From assembly GCF_000397065.2 (NCBI RefSeq), contig NZ_KE007328.1, forward strand, positions 1 through 64,000: 64,000 nt of DNA, given 5' to 3'. The position numbers and the translations under genes are program-made. Origin of the DNA: Marinobacter lipolyticus SM19. GTDB taxonomy: Bacteria; Pseudomonadota; Gammaproteobacteria; Pseudomonadales; Oleiphilaceae. The stretch's first letter is position 1, and each line of letters starts with the position of its first letter. Shown here one piece after another: positions 44,287 through 55,649 of the stretch. Below the pieces are notes generated by a model. That model did no database searches. It had not been told where the DNA came from and saw only the letters and a program-made list of their open reading frames with translations.

Positions 44287-44794
44287 TTATGGCGTACTGA
44301 CCGAACCCGCCACGCTGAGGATTCAACGCCTGCTGCCCGGCCCGGTTGAGCGGGTCTGGTCGTATCTCATTGACAGTGACCTGCGCCGTCAATGGCTGGC
44401 GGCGGGCGACATGGAAATGAAAGTCGGCACCACGTTCGAGTTTGTCTGGCGTAATGATGAACTGACCAACCCGCCCGGCCAACGGCCACCGGGGTACTCT
44501 GAGGAACATCGGCTGGAAAGCCGGATTACCGAATTGGATCCGCCCCACAAGCTGGCCATAGCCTGGGGCAGCACCGGCGGAGTCTCCTTTGAACTGGAGC
44601 CCATGGGCAATCAGGTCATGCTAACGGTGACACACCACCGCGTGCCTGATCAGTCTACCCTGCTCTCTGTCAGCTCTGGCTGGCACGCTCACCTGGATAT
44701 TCTGGTGGCCCGGCTTGAAGGCAGCGATCCTGAACCCTTCTGGGATAGCATCGCCAAACTGAAAGAGGAGTATGGCCAGCGGCTGTCTGCCTGA
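44261..44794 (+). CDS. SRPBCC/AHSA1-domain protein
   Basis: 177 residues from ATG at 44261 (AAGGAG seven bases before). RIQRLLPGPVERVWSYLIDSD starts the helix-grip fold; WLAAGDMEMKVGTTFEF and a C-terminal helix GWHAHLDILVARLEG follow. ArsR-SRPBCC pairs are very common; the partner probably binds a hydrophobic ligand. Translationally coupled to the ArsR gene by overlap. Confidence 0.87.
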   Translation: MTDYQNPSDYGVLTEPATLRIQRLLPGPVERVWSYLIDSDLRRQWLAAGDMEMKVGTTFEFVWRNDELTNPPGQRPPGYSEEHRLESRITELDPPHKLAIAWGSTGGVSFELEPMGNQVMLTVTHHRVPDQSTLLSVSSGWHAHLDILVARLEGSDPEPFWDSIAKLKEEYGQRLSA

Positions 44795-44813
44795 TGGCGC
44801 CCATTCGATTTCG

Positions 44814-44838
44814 CTCCGCCTGTGATAGGCAGGCGGAG
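44814..44838. terminator. Shared hairpin terminator
   Basis: CTCCGCCTG / CAGGCGGAG, perfect 9-bp stem with a 7-nt loop, in the 50-bp gap between converging genes, so it can serve both. Confidence 0.7.
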
Positions 44839-44844
44839 GGCGAC

Positions 44845-45723
44845 TCATTTCAGAAGCGGCAATAACACCCCCCGCCACAATGACTCCTGGTAACGCTCCC
44901 GGAACCAGCCCAGATGACCAATCTGGCTTTCCCCAACATCCGAAGGGTCGATCCTTTGCATGGTCAACGGGGCGTTGCAGTAAAAGCTGTGAATGGATTC
45001 GGTGTTACGCTTCGACATCATTTCGTCGTCGGTAAAGGAAACAGCGGTAATTGGCACCGTGACGCTGGCAAACTGGTCACGCAACGACTCCCCTTCCACA
45101 CCCACGGCATAATCTCTGTGCAGACACCAGCGCCGCCACTGGCGCATGACGTTGGGAGGCAAATCTCCAACCAGCTTGAGACGGTTACCAGGATAATACC
45201 CAACCAGTCGCAGGCTTACAGGTGCCAGGAAATACCACAGTATCCATGCGATGCGCTTGGTGGGCGGTGAATTCTCCCGCCAGTAGCCGCTACCGACAGC
45301 CACGGTAATGGCGTTGTCCAATAGGTTGACGTTAGGAGTCATACCGAGAAGTTGCCCACCGACACTGTGGCCAATCCACTGCAAACACTGCCCCGGATAC
45401 CGCCGGCGGGCAAAATCGATGACCGCATGGCAGTCCTCATTGCCCCAGTCCGTCACGCTGGTCGGGCAATCCCGCAGGTGAGTTTGCAGGGAGGCACCGG
45501 TCCCGAAGTAGTCAAAAGTAAGGACCGTGTAGCCCTGACGGCAAAGGAAGCGGGCGAATTTTTCATAGCAGTTCTGACTTACCCCCATGGCGCCGGCCAT
45601 AATCACCACTGAGCGGGAGGGCTCTGCGGGGAATACGCGAAGGCTGATCCGGTGGCCGCCGTCTGTGGTCAGTGGTATCTCTTGCCGGTTAGCAACGTCC
45701 AGTGAGGATTCATGGGCACTCAT
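44845..45723 (-). CDS. Alpha/beta hydrolase
   Basis: 292 residues from ATG at 45723 (GAGGGAG upstream). VVIMAGAMGVSQNCYEKFAR, FDYFGTGAS and nucleophile elbow IGHSVGGQL identify an esterase-like fold; the catalytic His would be in the C-terminal GESQIGHLGWF. It resembles hydrolases in acyl or polyester turnover, but the substrate is unknown. The MarR gene lies immediately upstream, 24 nt away, so both are likely one operon. Confidence 0.82.
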   Translation of the reverse strand: MSAHESSLDVANRQEIPLTTDGGHRISLRVFPAEPSRSVVIMAGAMGVSQNCYEKFARFLCRQGYTVLTFDYFGTGASLQTHLRDCPTSVTDWGNEDCHAVIDFARRRYPGQCLQWIGHSVGGQLLGMTPNVNLLDNAITVAVGSGYWRENSPPTKRIAWILWYFLAPVSLRLVGYYPGNRLKLVGDLPPNVMRQWRRWCLHRDYAVGVEGESLRDQFASVTVPITAVSFTDDEMMSKRNTESIHSFYCNAPLTMQRIDPSDVGESQIGHLGWFRERYQESLWRGVLLPLLK

Positions 45724-45746
45724 ATCTGGCTCCCTCATTATCGGTA

Positions 45747-46160
45747 TCAGAAGTCGTTCACGAGGCGGTTCAGAAACCGCAGGATTACGTCCACTTCGTC
45801 ATCGGTGAACCCTTCGGTCATGCGCTCGTTCAGTTCGGTGATCAGGGGCTTGGCGCTGTCGATCTTGCGGCGCCCAAGGTCAGTGAGATAAAGGCGGGAG
45901 GCTCGCCCATCGTGATCGCAGGGGCGTCGCTCAAGTAGCCCTTTGTGCTCCATGCGGCCTGCCAGACCGGTAAGGGCTGAGTTGTTAAGGTTCAGGTGGC
46001 GAGCCAGGTCCTTCAACAGGCAGCCTTCGTCGCCTGCCACCAGCAACAGGGCACCGACCTGAGTGACGGAAATGCCAAGCGCCTCTTCACTGAGTTGGTC
46101 AGCGTGCTTGTATACCCGATGACGGGCGATGTTGAGCAGGTAGAAAAGCCGTTTATCCAT
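45747..46160 (-). CDS. MarR-family regulator
   Basis: 137 residues. Winged HTH at about 45-100 (GCLLKDLARHLNLNNSALTG, LLERRPCDHDGRASRLYLTD). Probably represses itself and the downstream hydrolase through the palindrome 16 bp before its start. Ligand unknown. Confidence 0.87.
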   Translation of the reverse strand: MDKRLFYLLNIARHRVYKHADQLSEEALGISVTQVGALLLVAGDEGCLLKDLARHLNLNNSALTGLAGRMEHKGLLERRPCDHDGRASRLYLTDLGRRKIDSAKPLITELNERMTEGFTDDEVDVILRFLNRLVNDF

Positions 46161-46175
46161 GATCTCGCCATTTAC

Positions 46176-46209
46176 TTCACATGTGAAGCAAATATACTAC
46201 GCATGTGAA
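46176..46209. promoter_or_regulatory. MarR-type operator
   Basis: Perfect palindrome TTCACATGTGAA (46176-46187) and a second half-site CATGTGAA (46202-46209), just upstream of the marR start at 46160. Promoter bases AATATACTA lie between. Confidence 0.6.
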
Positions 46210-46266
46210 ATATATGGCAAGCAACCGCTTTTTGGGCTATAGAAATGTCCCGGGTATTCTCAGAGT

Positions 46267-48312
46267 TTATTGATTGTCTGCCGCCAATGCTCTGACTCGC
46301 TCGAAGTCTTCCTCACTAAATACCCCGTTGACACCCGAGATGGCTGCCAGCTTCATTCCGTGCCTGAGGCCGAGTTTGTAGATTTCCCGCACTTTTTCCC
46401 ATTCAATGTTACGGCCCAGAGTGAAGTTCTCGAATCGCGCTTCCAGTGCCAGCACAATGGTTTCCGCCAGACAGGCATAGACCACCCCATCGGACAGACC
46501 GATGTCCTTCATGCGCACCTCTCCGGGCAACTGGATTTCACCGGATTCGATCACCAGCACATCCGGACGTTTGGCGACATCTTCCGCCGAAATATCCAGG
46601 GGTCGGGCAACGTCGGTAATCGCACAGCCGGGTTTTACCTTCATGATGTCCAGAATGCGTTTGCCGGCACCAGATGTGGCCGTGACAATCATGTCCATGT
46701 CCGCCAGGTCACGTTCAGCAGAGCCTGCCACATGCACAATGGCCCCTGGCGTTTCCTGTTCGATACTTTCTTTCAGGGCCAGCAGCTTCGCTGGTTCCGG
46801 AGCAGCGAGATACACCTCATCAACCGCTTTGGCGAGCAACCGCGCACACACCGAACCGATCGCCCCGGTGGCCCCCACCACCATCGCTTTGCCGGCTGCC
46901 TTACCACTTGGGCCGATGCTCACCCGCCCGATTTTCTTCATGGCGTCATGGGCTGCCCAGAGTGCGCCAGAAGCGCTGTAGCTGTTACCCGTGGTGATCG
47001 GCAATGGTGCCCGTTTGGCCACCGTGATGCCCGCGTCACCGACCACCTTGGTGAAAGCGCCGAGCCCCATGATCTGAGCCCCCAGCTTTTTGGCGAGTTT
47101 CGCCGCCTGCAGCAGTCTTGCGTAGGTGAACTCCGGCCCATGGGCCATGATTTCCCGAGGAGTGCCACCCACAGTTATCAGCCAGCCTTCCACTTCGTCG
47201 CCAGTCGGCGACCGGATACCCGATACCCGGGAATAAACAAACGGTGGCGTGTAGGCCACAGCCTTCTCAACCAGGTTCATGATGACCGGTGGTGAGACGC
47301 TGGCGATCCAATCCAGTGGCGGTGTCTTGGTAAGATATTGCTGTGACAGCGGATGAATAACAAAGGCAAACCGATTCACCCGGCGATAACCGTCTGGATA
47401 CAGAATCCTGGGCTCTATGCCCAGCCTCTGAATCACATCCAGATAATCATCGGGGCCCAGTTGTTCCGGTGTCCTGGCAAGAGCAGTACTGATCATGGCA
47501 TCCAGGACATTGACCCCTATCGGTCGCCCCTCCAGCCAGGGACTATAATCCACCACCATGGCTACGCGACGGGAGCGCATCCAGTCCAGAACGGTATCGG
47601 TCACGCGCGATGTAATCACGGTTTTGCCATCCAGCTCGTTCTCTCCGAAAAGCTCAAGGTCGCCGATGGAGGCAACAATAACGTGAGCTTCGGATGCAGC
47701 GTGGCATAACGATCCCTGAACCAGGCTCTCGCCCAGGCGATAGAGTGGCGTGTGCAAGATACTTTCGACGGTTTTTATCGCTGCCGGCCGATACATGATG
47801 GATGCCGTCAGCGAGGTGTAGGTTTCCAGTTGCTTCAGGGACGTCAGCAACCGGGGCACGCCAAAATCGGTATAGGGGTCGGCGAAAAACAGGTTGTCAG
47901 TGTGCTCGGACAGCGCTTTGGCAATACGGTAGCCGGCCTGCCCGTTCATAAAAAGAACGCGGGCATTATCGAAGAAGTGGCCAAGCTCTGACTGTGTGTG
48001 TCGAACCGCCCACTCCTGCAGGATACCCCGCAGGCCCGCACCGGTGGTCACCGGCTTGTCAGGAACCCAGGCCTCCAGGCGGGCGGTATCCGGATGCTCA
48101 AGCTGTTCACGTCCGACTTCATAGTGGTCATGAACCATGCTCAGACCGATGGCGTCCGCCTGATCATGAACCGACTCCAGTACCGCTTCGGCCTTTGACA
48201 GGTCCCCGTCAGTTCCAAGGCGGATGATGCGGAAAGGCTGGCCCATAAAGTCCGTTTCCATATGGTAGTCATACTCGGATGAACCCTGGCTGACGCTGAC
48301 GACGGTTTTCAT
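46267..48312 (-). CDS. Acyl-ACP reductase-like protein with N-terminal extension
   Basis: 681 residues. Residues about 315-681 resemble cyanobacterial long-chain acyl-ACP reductase (AAR) end to end: RFAFVIHPLS at the start, LGAQIMGLGAFTK, TTGNSYSASGAL, NADPH fold VVGATGAIGS (478-487), and YACLAE with Cys614 at the position of the acylated catalytic Cys, then NFTLGRN and LRHGMK. Residues 1-310 form another domain, possibly a decayed Rossmann module (SVSQGSSEYDYHMETDF, RIIRLGTDGD), of unknown role. If active it would reduce acyl-ACP or acyl-CoA to aldehyde. Related proteins are often labelled shikimate dehydrogenase-like. Confidence 0.75.
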   Translation of the reverse strand: MKTVVSVSQGSSEYDYHMETDFMGQPFRIIRLGTDGDLSKAEAVLESVHDQADAIGLSMVHDHYEVGREQLEHPDTARLEAWVPDKPVTTGAGLRGILQEWAVRHTQSELGHFFDNARVLFMNGQAGYRIAKALSEHTDNLFFADPYTDFGVPRLLTSLKQLETYTSLTASIMYRPAAIKTVESILHTPLYRLGESLVQGSLCHAASEAHVIVASIGDLELFGENELDGKTVITSRVTDTVLDWMRSRRVAMVVDYSPWLEGRPIGVNVLDAMISTALARTPEQLGPDDYLDVIQRLGIEPRILYPDGYRRVNRFAFVIHPLSQQYLTKTPPLDWIASVSPPVIMNLVEKAVAYTPPFVYSRVSGIRSPTGDEVEGWLITVGGTPREIMAHGPEFTYARLLQAAKLAKKLGAQIMGLGAFTKVVGDAGITVAKRAPLPITTGNSYSASGALWAAHDAMKKIGRVSIGPSGKAAGKAMVVGATGAIGSVCARLLAKAVDEVYLAAPEPAKLLALKESIEQETPGAIVHVAGSAERDLADMDMIVTATSGAGKRILDIMKVKPGCAITDVARPLDISAEDVAKRPDVLVIESGEIQLPGEVRMKDIGLSDGVVYACLAETIVLALEARFENFTLGRNIEWEKVREIYKLGLRHGMKLAAISGVNGVFSEEDFERVRALAADNQ

Positions 48313-48474
48313 ACAGGCCTACCCCTCTTGCTGTCTCTATCAGTGACAGATTAGACCACTGCATCGTTCACCGTCTTAGCCCAGATCAAGTTCAGTAGCA
48401 CTATCGACCGTCTACACTAAGAGTACAAACCCAAATCCTACTCTGACTGCTGATGGATTACTCAGGAGCTCGTC

Positions 48475-49488
48475 ATGACTACTCAGGAAGAACTAAGCGC
48501 AACCGTTGGGGAACTGGTACAGGCCGGCAAAGGCATTCTGGCGGCAGATGAGAGCCACCCCACTATCGCCAAACGTTTCAGCGCAGTTGGCGTTGAATCC
48601 AGCGAAGAGAAACGCCGTGAATACCGCAGTCTCATCTTCTCAACCTCCGGTCTGGGAGGCTTCATCAGCGGTGTGATTCTGTTTGAAGAAACACTGGGCC
48701 AGACCAGTCTCGACAACCAGCCTATGGCGGAGCTTCTTGCGAAACAGGGCATTGTTCCGGGCATCAAGGTGGACAAGGGCAAAAAGCCACTGGTACATGC
48801 CCCGGGCGACGAAATAACAGTGGGTCTGGATGGTCTTGAAGACCGGCTGGAAATCTATCGGAATCAGGGAGCCCGCTTCGCCAAGTGGCGGGATGTGTTT
48901 CATATCTCCGACACCCTTCCCTCTCGCCAAGCCATGGAGGCCAATGCGGAAGTGCTGGCGCGCTACGCGGCTATATGCCAATCCATGGGTATTGTTCCCA
49001 TCGTGGAGCCAGAGGTGTTGATTGATGGCAGCCACACCATAGAACGCTGCGCGGAGGTAAGCGAAGCTGTGCTCAGAGAAGTGTTTCACACCCTTTATCG
49101 ACACAAAGTCGAGCTGGAGCACATGATTCTGAAACCGAGCATGGTGACACCCGGTAAAGAAAACCCGAAGGCCACGCCTGAAGAAGTGGCCAGGACAACA
49201 ATCGGTGTATTCCGCCGCGCCGTACCCGCCGCCGTGCCCGGCATCTGCTTCCTGTCCGGCGGCCAGACGCCCGATGAGGCAACCGCAAACCTCAATGCCA
49301 TGAACGCCATGAGTGCACAACCCTGGGAGCTCAGCTTTTCTTATGGACGTGCACTTCAGGAGCCAGCTCAGAAGGCATGGGCCGGCAAACTGGATAATGG
49401 CCCGGCTGCCCAGGCCGCAATGCTGAAACGGGCCCAACTGAATGGCGCCGCACGCTCAGGAAGTTATCAGCCGGACATGGAAGATTGA
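48475..49488 (+). CDS. Class I fructose-bisphosphate aldolase
   Basis: 337 residues, homologous to animal-type class I aldolases. KGILAADES, the Schiff-base lysine in MILKPSMV and FLSGGQTPDEAT match the family. Cleaves fructose 1,6-bisphosphate in glycolysis or forms it in gluconeogenesis; growth on alkanes needs the latter. AGGAG lies seven bases before the ATG. Confidence 0.93.
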   Translation: MTTQEELSATVGELVQAGKGILAADESHPTIAKRFSAVGVESSEEKRREYRSLIFSTSGLGGFISGVILFEETLGQTSLDNQPMAELLAKQGIVPGIKVDKGKKPLVHAPGDEITVGLDGLEDRLEIYRNQGARFAKWRDVFHISDTLPSRQAMEANAEVLARYAAICQSMGIVPIVEPEVLIDGSHTIERCAEVSEAVLREVFHTLYRHKVELEHMILKPSMVTPGKENPKATPEEVARTTIGVFRRAVPAAVPGICFLSGGQTPDEATANLNAMNAMSAQPWELSFSYGRALQEPAQKAWAGKLDNGPAAQAAMLKRAQLNGAARSGSYQPDMED

Positions 49489-49496
49489 AGCAGGGC

Positions 49497-50468
49497 TCAA
49501 GCCGCGCGGAAATCGGTAATCGTAACCGGTCCTTCAAGACAGGCCAACATGGGGGCTACCTGGCGGATCTTGCGAGCTTCAGGCCATAAAGCTTCAGCCT
49601 CGGGGAAACCCTGACGCAGAAAGTTGAGCCATTGCTTGATTCGACCGGTCACAAACCGGTCCTCCAGCCACCCTTGAAGAACGGAGGCGTATTCACGCAC
49701 CAGTGCCACGGCTTCCGGCCAAGTCATGTCGGGTACGGCCTCTCCTGACTGACTGGCGCGAATTTTACGGGCCAGATCCGGGCGGGCAATCAGGCCGCGT
49801 CCGATCATGACATCCTCGCAGCCGGACACTTCACGGCAACGCCAGTAGTCGTCAACGGTCCATATCTCGCCGTTGGCAATGACATGGGTGTTGACCGCTT
49901 CCCGCGCTTTGGCGATTTCTTCCCAGTAGGCGGGTGGCTTGTAGCCGTCCACCTTACTGCGGGCATGAATCACGATTTCTGACGCACCGGCGGCTTCCAG
50001 CGCCTGGGCACAGGCCACACCCATGGAACGGTCGTCATAACCCAGACGCATCTTGGCAGTGACCGGGATGTCTGCCGGGACCGCCTTGCGGACTGCCGCG
50101 ACGATCTCATGCATCAGCTCCGGCTCTCGCATCAGCACACAACCGCCCTTGTGTTTGTTGACGGTCTTGGCCGGGCAACCAAAATTGATATCAACCTGCC
50201 CCGCACCCAGTTCGACCGCTTTCGCACCGTGGCGGCCCATCATTTCGGGGTTCGACCCCAGAAGCTGGACGGCTACTGGTGTACCGGCTTCGGTCAGGGA
50301 TCCGTTATGCAACTCCGGTGCGAATTTGTAGAAAATTCTGGGGGGCAGCATACCGTGGGTCACGCGAATGAACTCGGTGACGCACCGGTCAATATCGCCG
50401 ACCTTAGTCAGGGTTTCACGAATGGGTGCGTCTACCAGCCCTTCCATCGGGGCAAGAATAATTCGCAT
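49497..50468 (-). CDS. dusC: tRNA-dihydrouridine(16) synthase DusC
   Basis: 323 residues. ILAPMEGLVDAP (FMN site), NFGCPAKTVNKHKGGC with catalytic Cys, KMRLGYDD, IHARSKVDGYKPPAYW and GEIWTVDDY match the DusC subgroup (the Y-K-P-P-A-Y-W loop is characteristic). Reduces U16 in tRNA with NADPH/FMN. Ends 9 bp from the aldolase stop, convergent. Confidence 0.93.
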   Translation of the reverse strand: MRIILAPMEGLVDAPIRETLTKVGDIDRCVTEFIRVTHGMLPPRIFYKFAPELHNGSLTEAGTPVAVQLLGSNPEMMGRHGAKAVELGAGQVDINFGCPAKTVNKHKGGCVLMREPELMHEIVAAVRKAVPADIPVTAKMRLGYDDRSMGVACAQALEAAGASEIVIHARSKVDGYKPPAYWEEIAKAREAVNTHVIANGEIWTVDDYWRCREVSGCEDVMIGRGLIARPDLARKIRASQSGEAVPDMTWPEAVALVREYASVLQGWLEDRFVTGRIKQWLNFLRQGFPEAEALWPEARKIRQVAPMLACLEGPVTITDFRAA

Positions 50469-50559
50469 GGAGGCTCCGGAAGATGAATGGAGAATCAGTC
50501 AGCAGCTGTTCAAAAATCGGTCGGAGCGGATTGTAAGGAATCTGGCGGGAAGTTGGTAG

Positions 50560-50587
50560 CCGGGCATCCCGAAATCAGGATGCCCGG
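50560..50587 (-). terminator. katG hairpin terminator
   Basis: CCGGGCATCC / GGATGCCCGG, perfect 10-bp stem with an 8-nt loop, 16 bp after the katG stop in its direction. No strong U-tract. Confidence 0.7.
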
Positions 50588-50602
50588 TCTGTTGCTATCG
50601 AC

Positions 50603-53157
<2,555 letters not shown>

Positions 53158-53376
53158 TCAAAGTCGTTCAATGGAAGCGAACTTGCCGTTAGTGTCGAAC
53201 AGAATGCGGAAGCTGCCGCGAACGCCGTCGCGGAGATAAAAACGGGAGAGAATACGGGCCGGGAAGTGAACGGAGCGTCCGTCCCGGGCCGTGGTGTGAA
53301 CATCGGTGGCCACGCCCTGATAGAGCTTGATCCACTCTTCAGGGCTGATGTTGATATCCACAATAATATGTTGCAT
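53158..53376 (-). CDS. DUF2835 domain protein
   Basis: 72 residues from ATG at 53376. VDINISPEEWIKLYQGVATD, TTARDGRSVHFPARIL and GVRGSFRILFDTNGKF match DUF2835, small gammaproteobacterial proteins of unknown function. The start lies only 6 bp after the htpG stop, with no clear ribosome site, so it depends on translational coupling to htpG. Confidence 0.87.
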   Translation of the reverse strand: MQHIIVDINISPEEWIKLYQGVATDVHTTARDGRSVHFPARILSRFYLRDGVRGSFRILFDTNGKFASIERL

Positions 53377-53382
53377 CAACGC

Positions 53383-55275
53383 TTAGTTTGCCAGTTCCAG
53401 TAACAGACGGTTCAGACGGGTCACATAAGCACCCGGATCTGCCAGCTGCTCACCGCTGGCCAGGGTGGCCTGATCCAGCAGTACAGCGGACAGTTCCCCG
53501 AAACGCTCGTCACCCTTCTCGTTTTCCAGGCGCTGAACCAGCGGGTGGTCCACGTTGATCTCGAAGATCGGCTTGCTGTCCGGCACTTTCTGACCAGCGG
53601 CTTCCATGATCTTCTTCATCTGAGCGCCCATGTCGAAGTCACCCACCACCAGGCAAGCTGGGGAATCGGTCAGGCGGTTGGTCACCCGCACCTCCTGGAC
53701 ACGGTCTTCCAGGGCCTTCTTGATGCGCTCAAGCAAATCTTTATGCTCCTCTGCGGCCTCTTCCTTGTGCTTCTTGTCTTCCTCGGTTTCAACTTCGCCA
53801 AGGTCGAGATCACCGCGGGCAACGTCCTGGAGCTGCTTGCCCTCGTACTCGCTGAGGTAGCCCATCATCCACTCGTCGATGCGGTCGGACAGGATCAATA
53901 CCTCAACGCCCTTCTTGCGGAAAACTTCCAGGTGCGGGCTGCTCTTGGCGGCCATGAAGTTATCGGCGGTGATGTAATAGATCTTCTTCTGACCTTCCTT
54001 CATACGACCGATATAGTCATCCAGGGACACGTTCTGGGTCTGCTCACCCGTATGGGTGGAGGCAAAACGCAGCAGGCCGGCAATCTTCTCGCGGTTGCTG
54101 AAATCTTCCGCCGGACCTTCCTTGATGACGGTGCCGAACTCACCCCAGAACTTCTGGTACTGCTCGGGATCTTTCTTGGCCAGCTTGGAGAGCATGTCGA
54201 GTACGCGCTTGGTCAGCGCGGTGCGGATGCTTTCCACGGTGCTGTCGTTCTGCAGGATCTCCCGGGAAACGTTCAGGGACAGATCGTTGGAGTCGATCAC
54301 GCCCTTGGCGAAGCGCAGGTACAGCGGCAGGAACTGCTCGGCGTCGTCCATGATGAATACGCGCTGCACGTAAAGTTTCAGGCCGCGAGGTGCTTCCCGG
54401 TTGTACAGGTCAAACGGTGCACGGGCCGGAATGTACAGCAGGCTGGTGTAGTCCAGCTTGCCTTCCACCTTGTTGTGGGACCAGGTCAGCGGGTCTTCAA
54501 AATCGTGGGCGATGTGCTTGTAGAATTCTTTGTACTCCTCGTCCTTGATCTCGGTTCGCGGCAGGGTCCACAGTGCGGTGGCGTCGTTGACGGTTTCGTC
54601 CTTGCCCTTTTCTTCCTCTTCCTCGGACTCGGATTTCATCACTACCGGGAAGGAAATGTGATCGGAGTATTTCTTTACCAGTCCACGCAGACGGAATCCG
54701 TCAGCAAATTCCTTAGCATCAGACTTCAAGTGCAGGACAATTTCGGTGCCCCGATTCTCACGGTTAGCCTGCTCAATGGTGAACTCGCCGTCACCGTTGG
54801 ATTCCCAGTGCACGCCCTCTTCAGGCGCTGCACCGGCGCGGCGGGTAAACACTTCGACCTTGTCGGACACAATGAACGCGGAATAGAATCCCACACCAAA
54901 CTGACCAATCAACTTACTGTCTTTCTTCTCGTCACCTGACAGCTGCTGCAGGAACTCCGCAGTGCCGGAGCGAGCGATGGTACCCAGGTTCTCAATCACG
55001 TCATCACGCGTCATGCCGATACCGTTATCAGCCAGGGTGATGGTGTTCTTTTCCTGGTCGTAGTCCAGGCGGATTTTCAGCTCGGGATCGCCTTCATACA
55101 GGCCGTCATCCTTCAATGCCGCGAAACGCAGTTTGTCTTCGGCGTCTGACGCGTTCGAGATCAGCTCACGAAGGAAGATTTCCTTGTTGGAATACAGGGA
55201 ATGGATCATCAGGTGAAGCAGTTGCTTCACTTCGGTCTGAAAACCCAGGGTCTCTTTTTGCGCTTCTACCGTCAT
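53383..55275 (-). CDS. htpG: Chaperone protein HtpG (Hsp90)
   Basis: 630 residues, complete. The GHKL ATPase domain has [16 protein letters not shown] and [13 protein letters not shown]; the middle domain has [10 protein letters not shown]; the C-terminal dimer domain ends [24 protein letters not shown]. ATP-dependent chaperone of the heat response. AGGAGA (55286-55291) is the ribosome site. Upstream lie two large palindromic elements and then a sigma-32-type promoter, giving a leader of roughly 320 nt. Confidence 0.97.
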   Translation of the reverse strand: MTVEAQKETLGFQTEVKQLLHLMIHSLYSNKEIFLRELISNASDAEDKLRFAALKDDGLYEGDPELKIRLDYDQEKNTITLADNGIGMTRDDVIENLGTIARSGTAEFLQQLSGDEKKDSKLIGQFGVGFYSAFIVSDKVEVFTRRAGAAPEEGVHWESNGDGEFTIEQANRENRGTEIVLHLKSDAKEFADGFRLRGLVKKYSDHISFPVVMKSESEEEEEKGKDETVNDATALWTLPRTEIKDEEYKEFYKHIAHDFEDPLTWSHNKVEGKLDYTSLLYIPARAPFDLYNREAPRGLKLYVQRVFIMDDAEQFLPLYLRFAKGVIDSNDLSLNVSREILQNDSTVESIRTALTKRVLDMLSKLAKKDPEQYQKFWGEFGTVIKEGPAEDFSNREKIAGLLRFASTHTGEQTQNVSLDDYIGRMKEGQKKIYYITADNFMAAKSSPHLEVFRKKGVEVLILSDRIDEWMMGYLSEYEGKQLQDVARGDLDLGEVETEEDKKHKEEAAEEHKDLLERIKKALEDRVQEVRVTNRLTDSPACLVVGDFDMGAQMKKIMEAAGQKVPDSKPIFEINVDHPLVQRLENEKGDERFGELSAVLLDQATLASGEQLADPGAYVTRLNRLLLELAN

Positions 55276-55312
55276 GGCTTTTTTATCTCCTGCTGTTTAC
55301 GTTCGGTGGAGC

Positions 55313-55422
55313 GGTGCGGTCGGGTAATCCTTTCCAAAAACACGCTGTGAATACGTCCCTGTACGCTCCGCTCCGCCATCCATGGCTCCGCAGGGTTTTG
55401 GAAAGGATTACCCGACCGCACC
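55313..55422. repeat. Palindromic element 1 (27-bp perfect arms, 56-nt core)
   Basis: Left arm 55313-55339 (GGTGCGGTCGGG...) and right arm 55396-55422 are perfect inverted copies. The core 55340-55395 contains ACGTCCCTGT and GCTCCGCCATCC/ATGGCTCCGCA, with an internal GCCAT-CC-ATGGC hairpin. It lies 37 bp before the htpG start. Pairs with element 2. Confidence 0.97.
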
Positions 55423-55463
55423 ACCCAACTGTTGAGTAATATCGATTCTTGCACGGAGCATGA

Positions 55464-55575
55464 GCATGCAGTTGAGGATGGGTATACGAAACCGTGCGGA
55501 GCCATGGATGGCGGAGCCCGAGCCGCACAGGGACGTCTTGAGGCGTGTTTCGTATACCCATCCTCAACTGCATGC
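55464..55575. repeat. Palindromic element 2 (28-bp perfect arms, 56-nt core)
   Basis: Left arm 55464-55491 (GCATGCAGTTGAGG...) and right arm 55548-55575 are perfect inverted copies, unrelated to the arms of element 1. The core 55492-55547 is the reverse-complement relative of core 1: identical over 23 nt (GCTCCGCCATCC...) and over ACGTCCCTGT. So the two elements lie head to head, 41 bp apart. Confidence 0.97.
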
Positions 55576-55605
55576 CTGCACCAATGCTTAATGTGCTGAA
55601 TCCTG

Positions 55606-55633
55606 AAATGGGGTTCGACCGGGGTATTTCAAC
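55606..55633 (-). promoter_or_regulatory. Sigma-32 (RpoH) heat-shock promoter for htpG
   Basis: On the minus strand GTTGAAA (55633-55627), a 13-nt spacer and CCCCATTT (55613-55606) closely fit the sigma-32 consensus CTTGAAA / CCCCATnT. It points at htpG but is about 330 bp from its start; both palindromic elements lie between. It also forms GGGGTT/AACCCC inverted repeats. Confidence 0.75.
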
Positions 55634-55649
55634 CCCGTCCGGATCGAAT

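Noticed and set aside
46270..47295. 341-codon open frame opposite the acyl-ACP-reductase-like gene
   Set aside because: His/Arg-rich shadow translation; the minus-strand gene has clear family motifs.
53545..54939. 464-codon open frame on the plus strand opposite htpG
   Set aside because: Antisense composition artefact of htpG, with repetitive Leu/Val/His-rich translation and no ribosome site.
55313..55575. Insertion sequence or transposase remnant
   Set aside because: No coding trace of a transposase, and arms differ between the two units, unlike IS terminal repeats.
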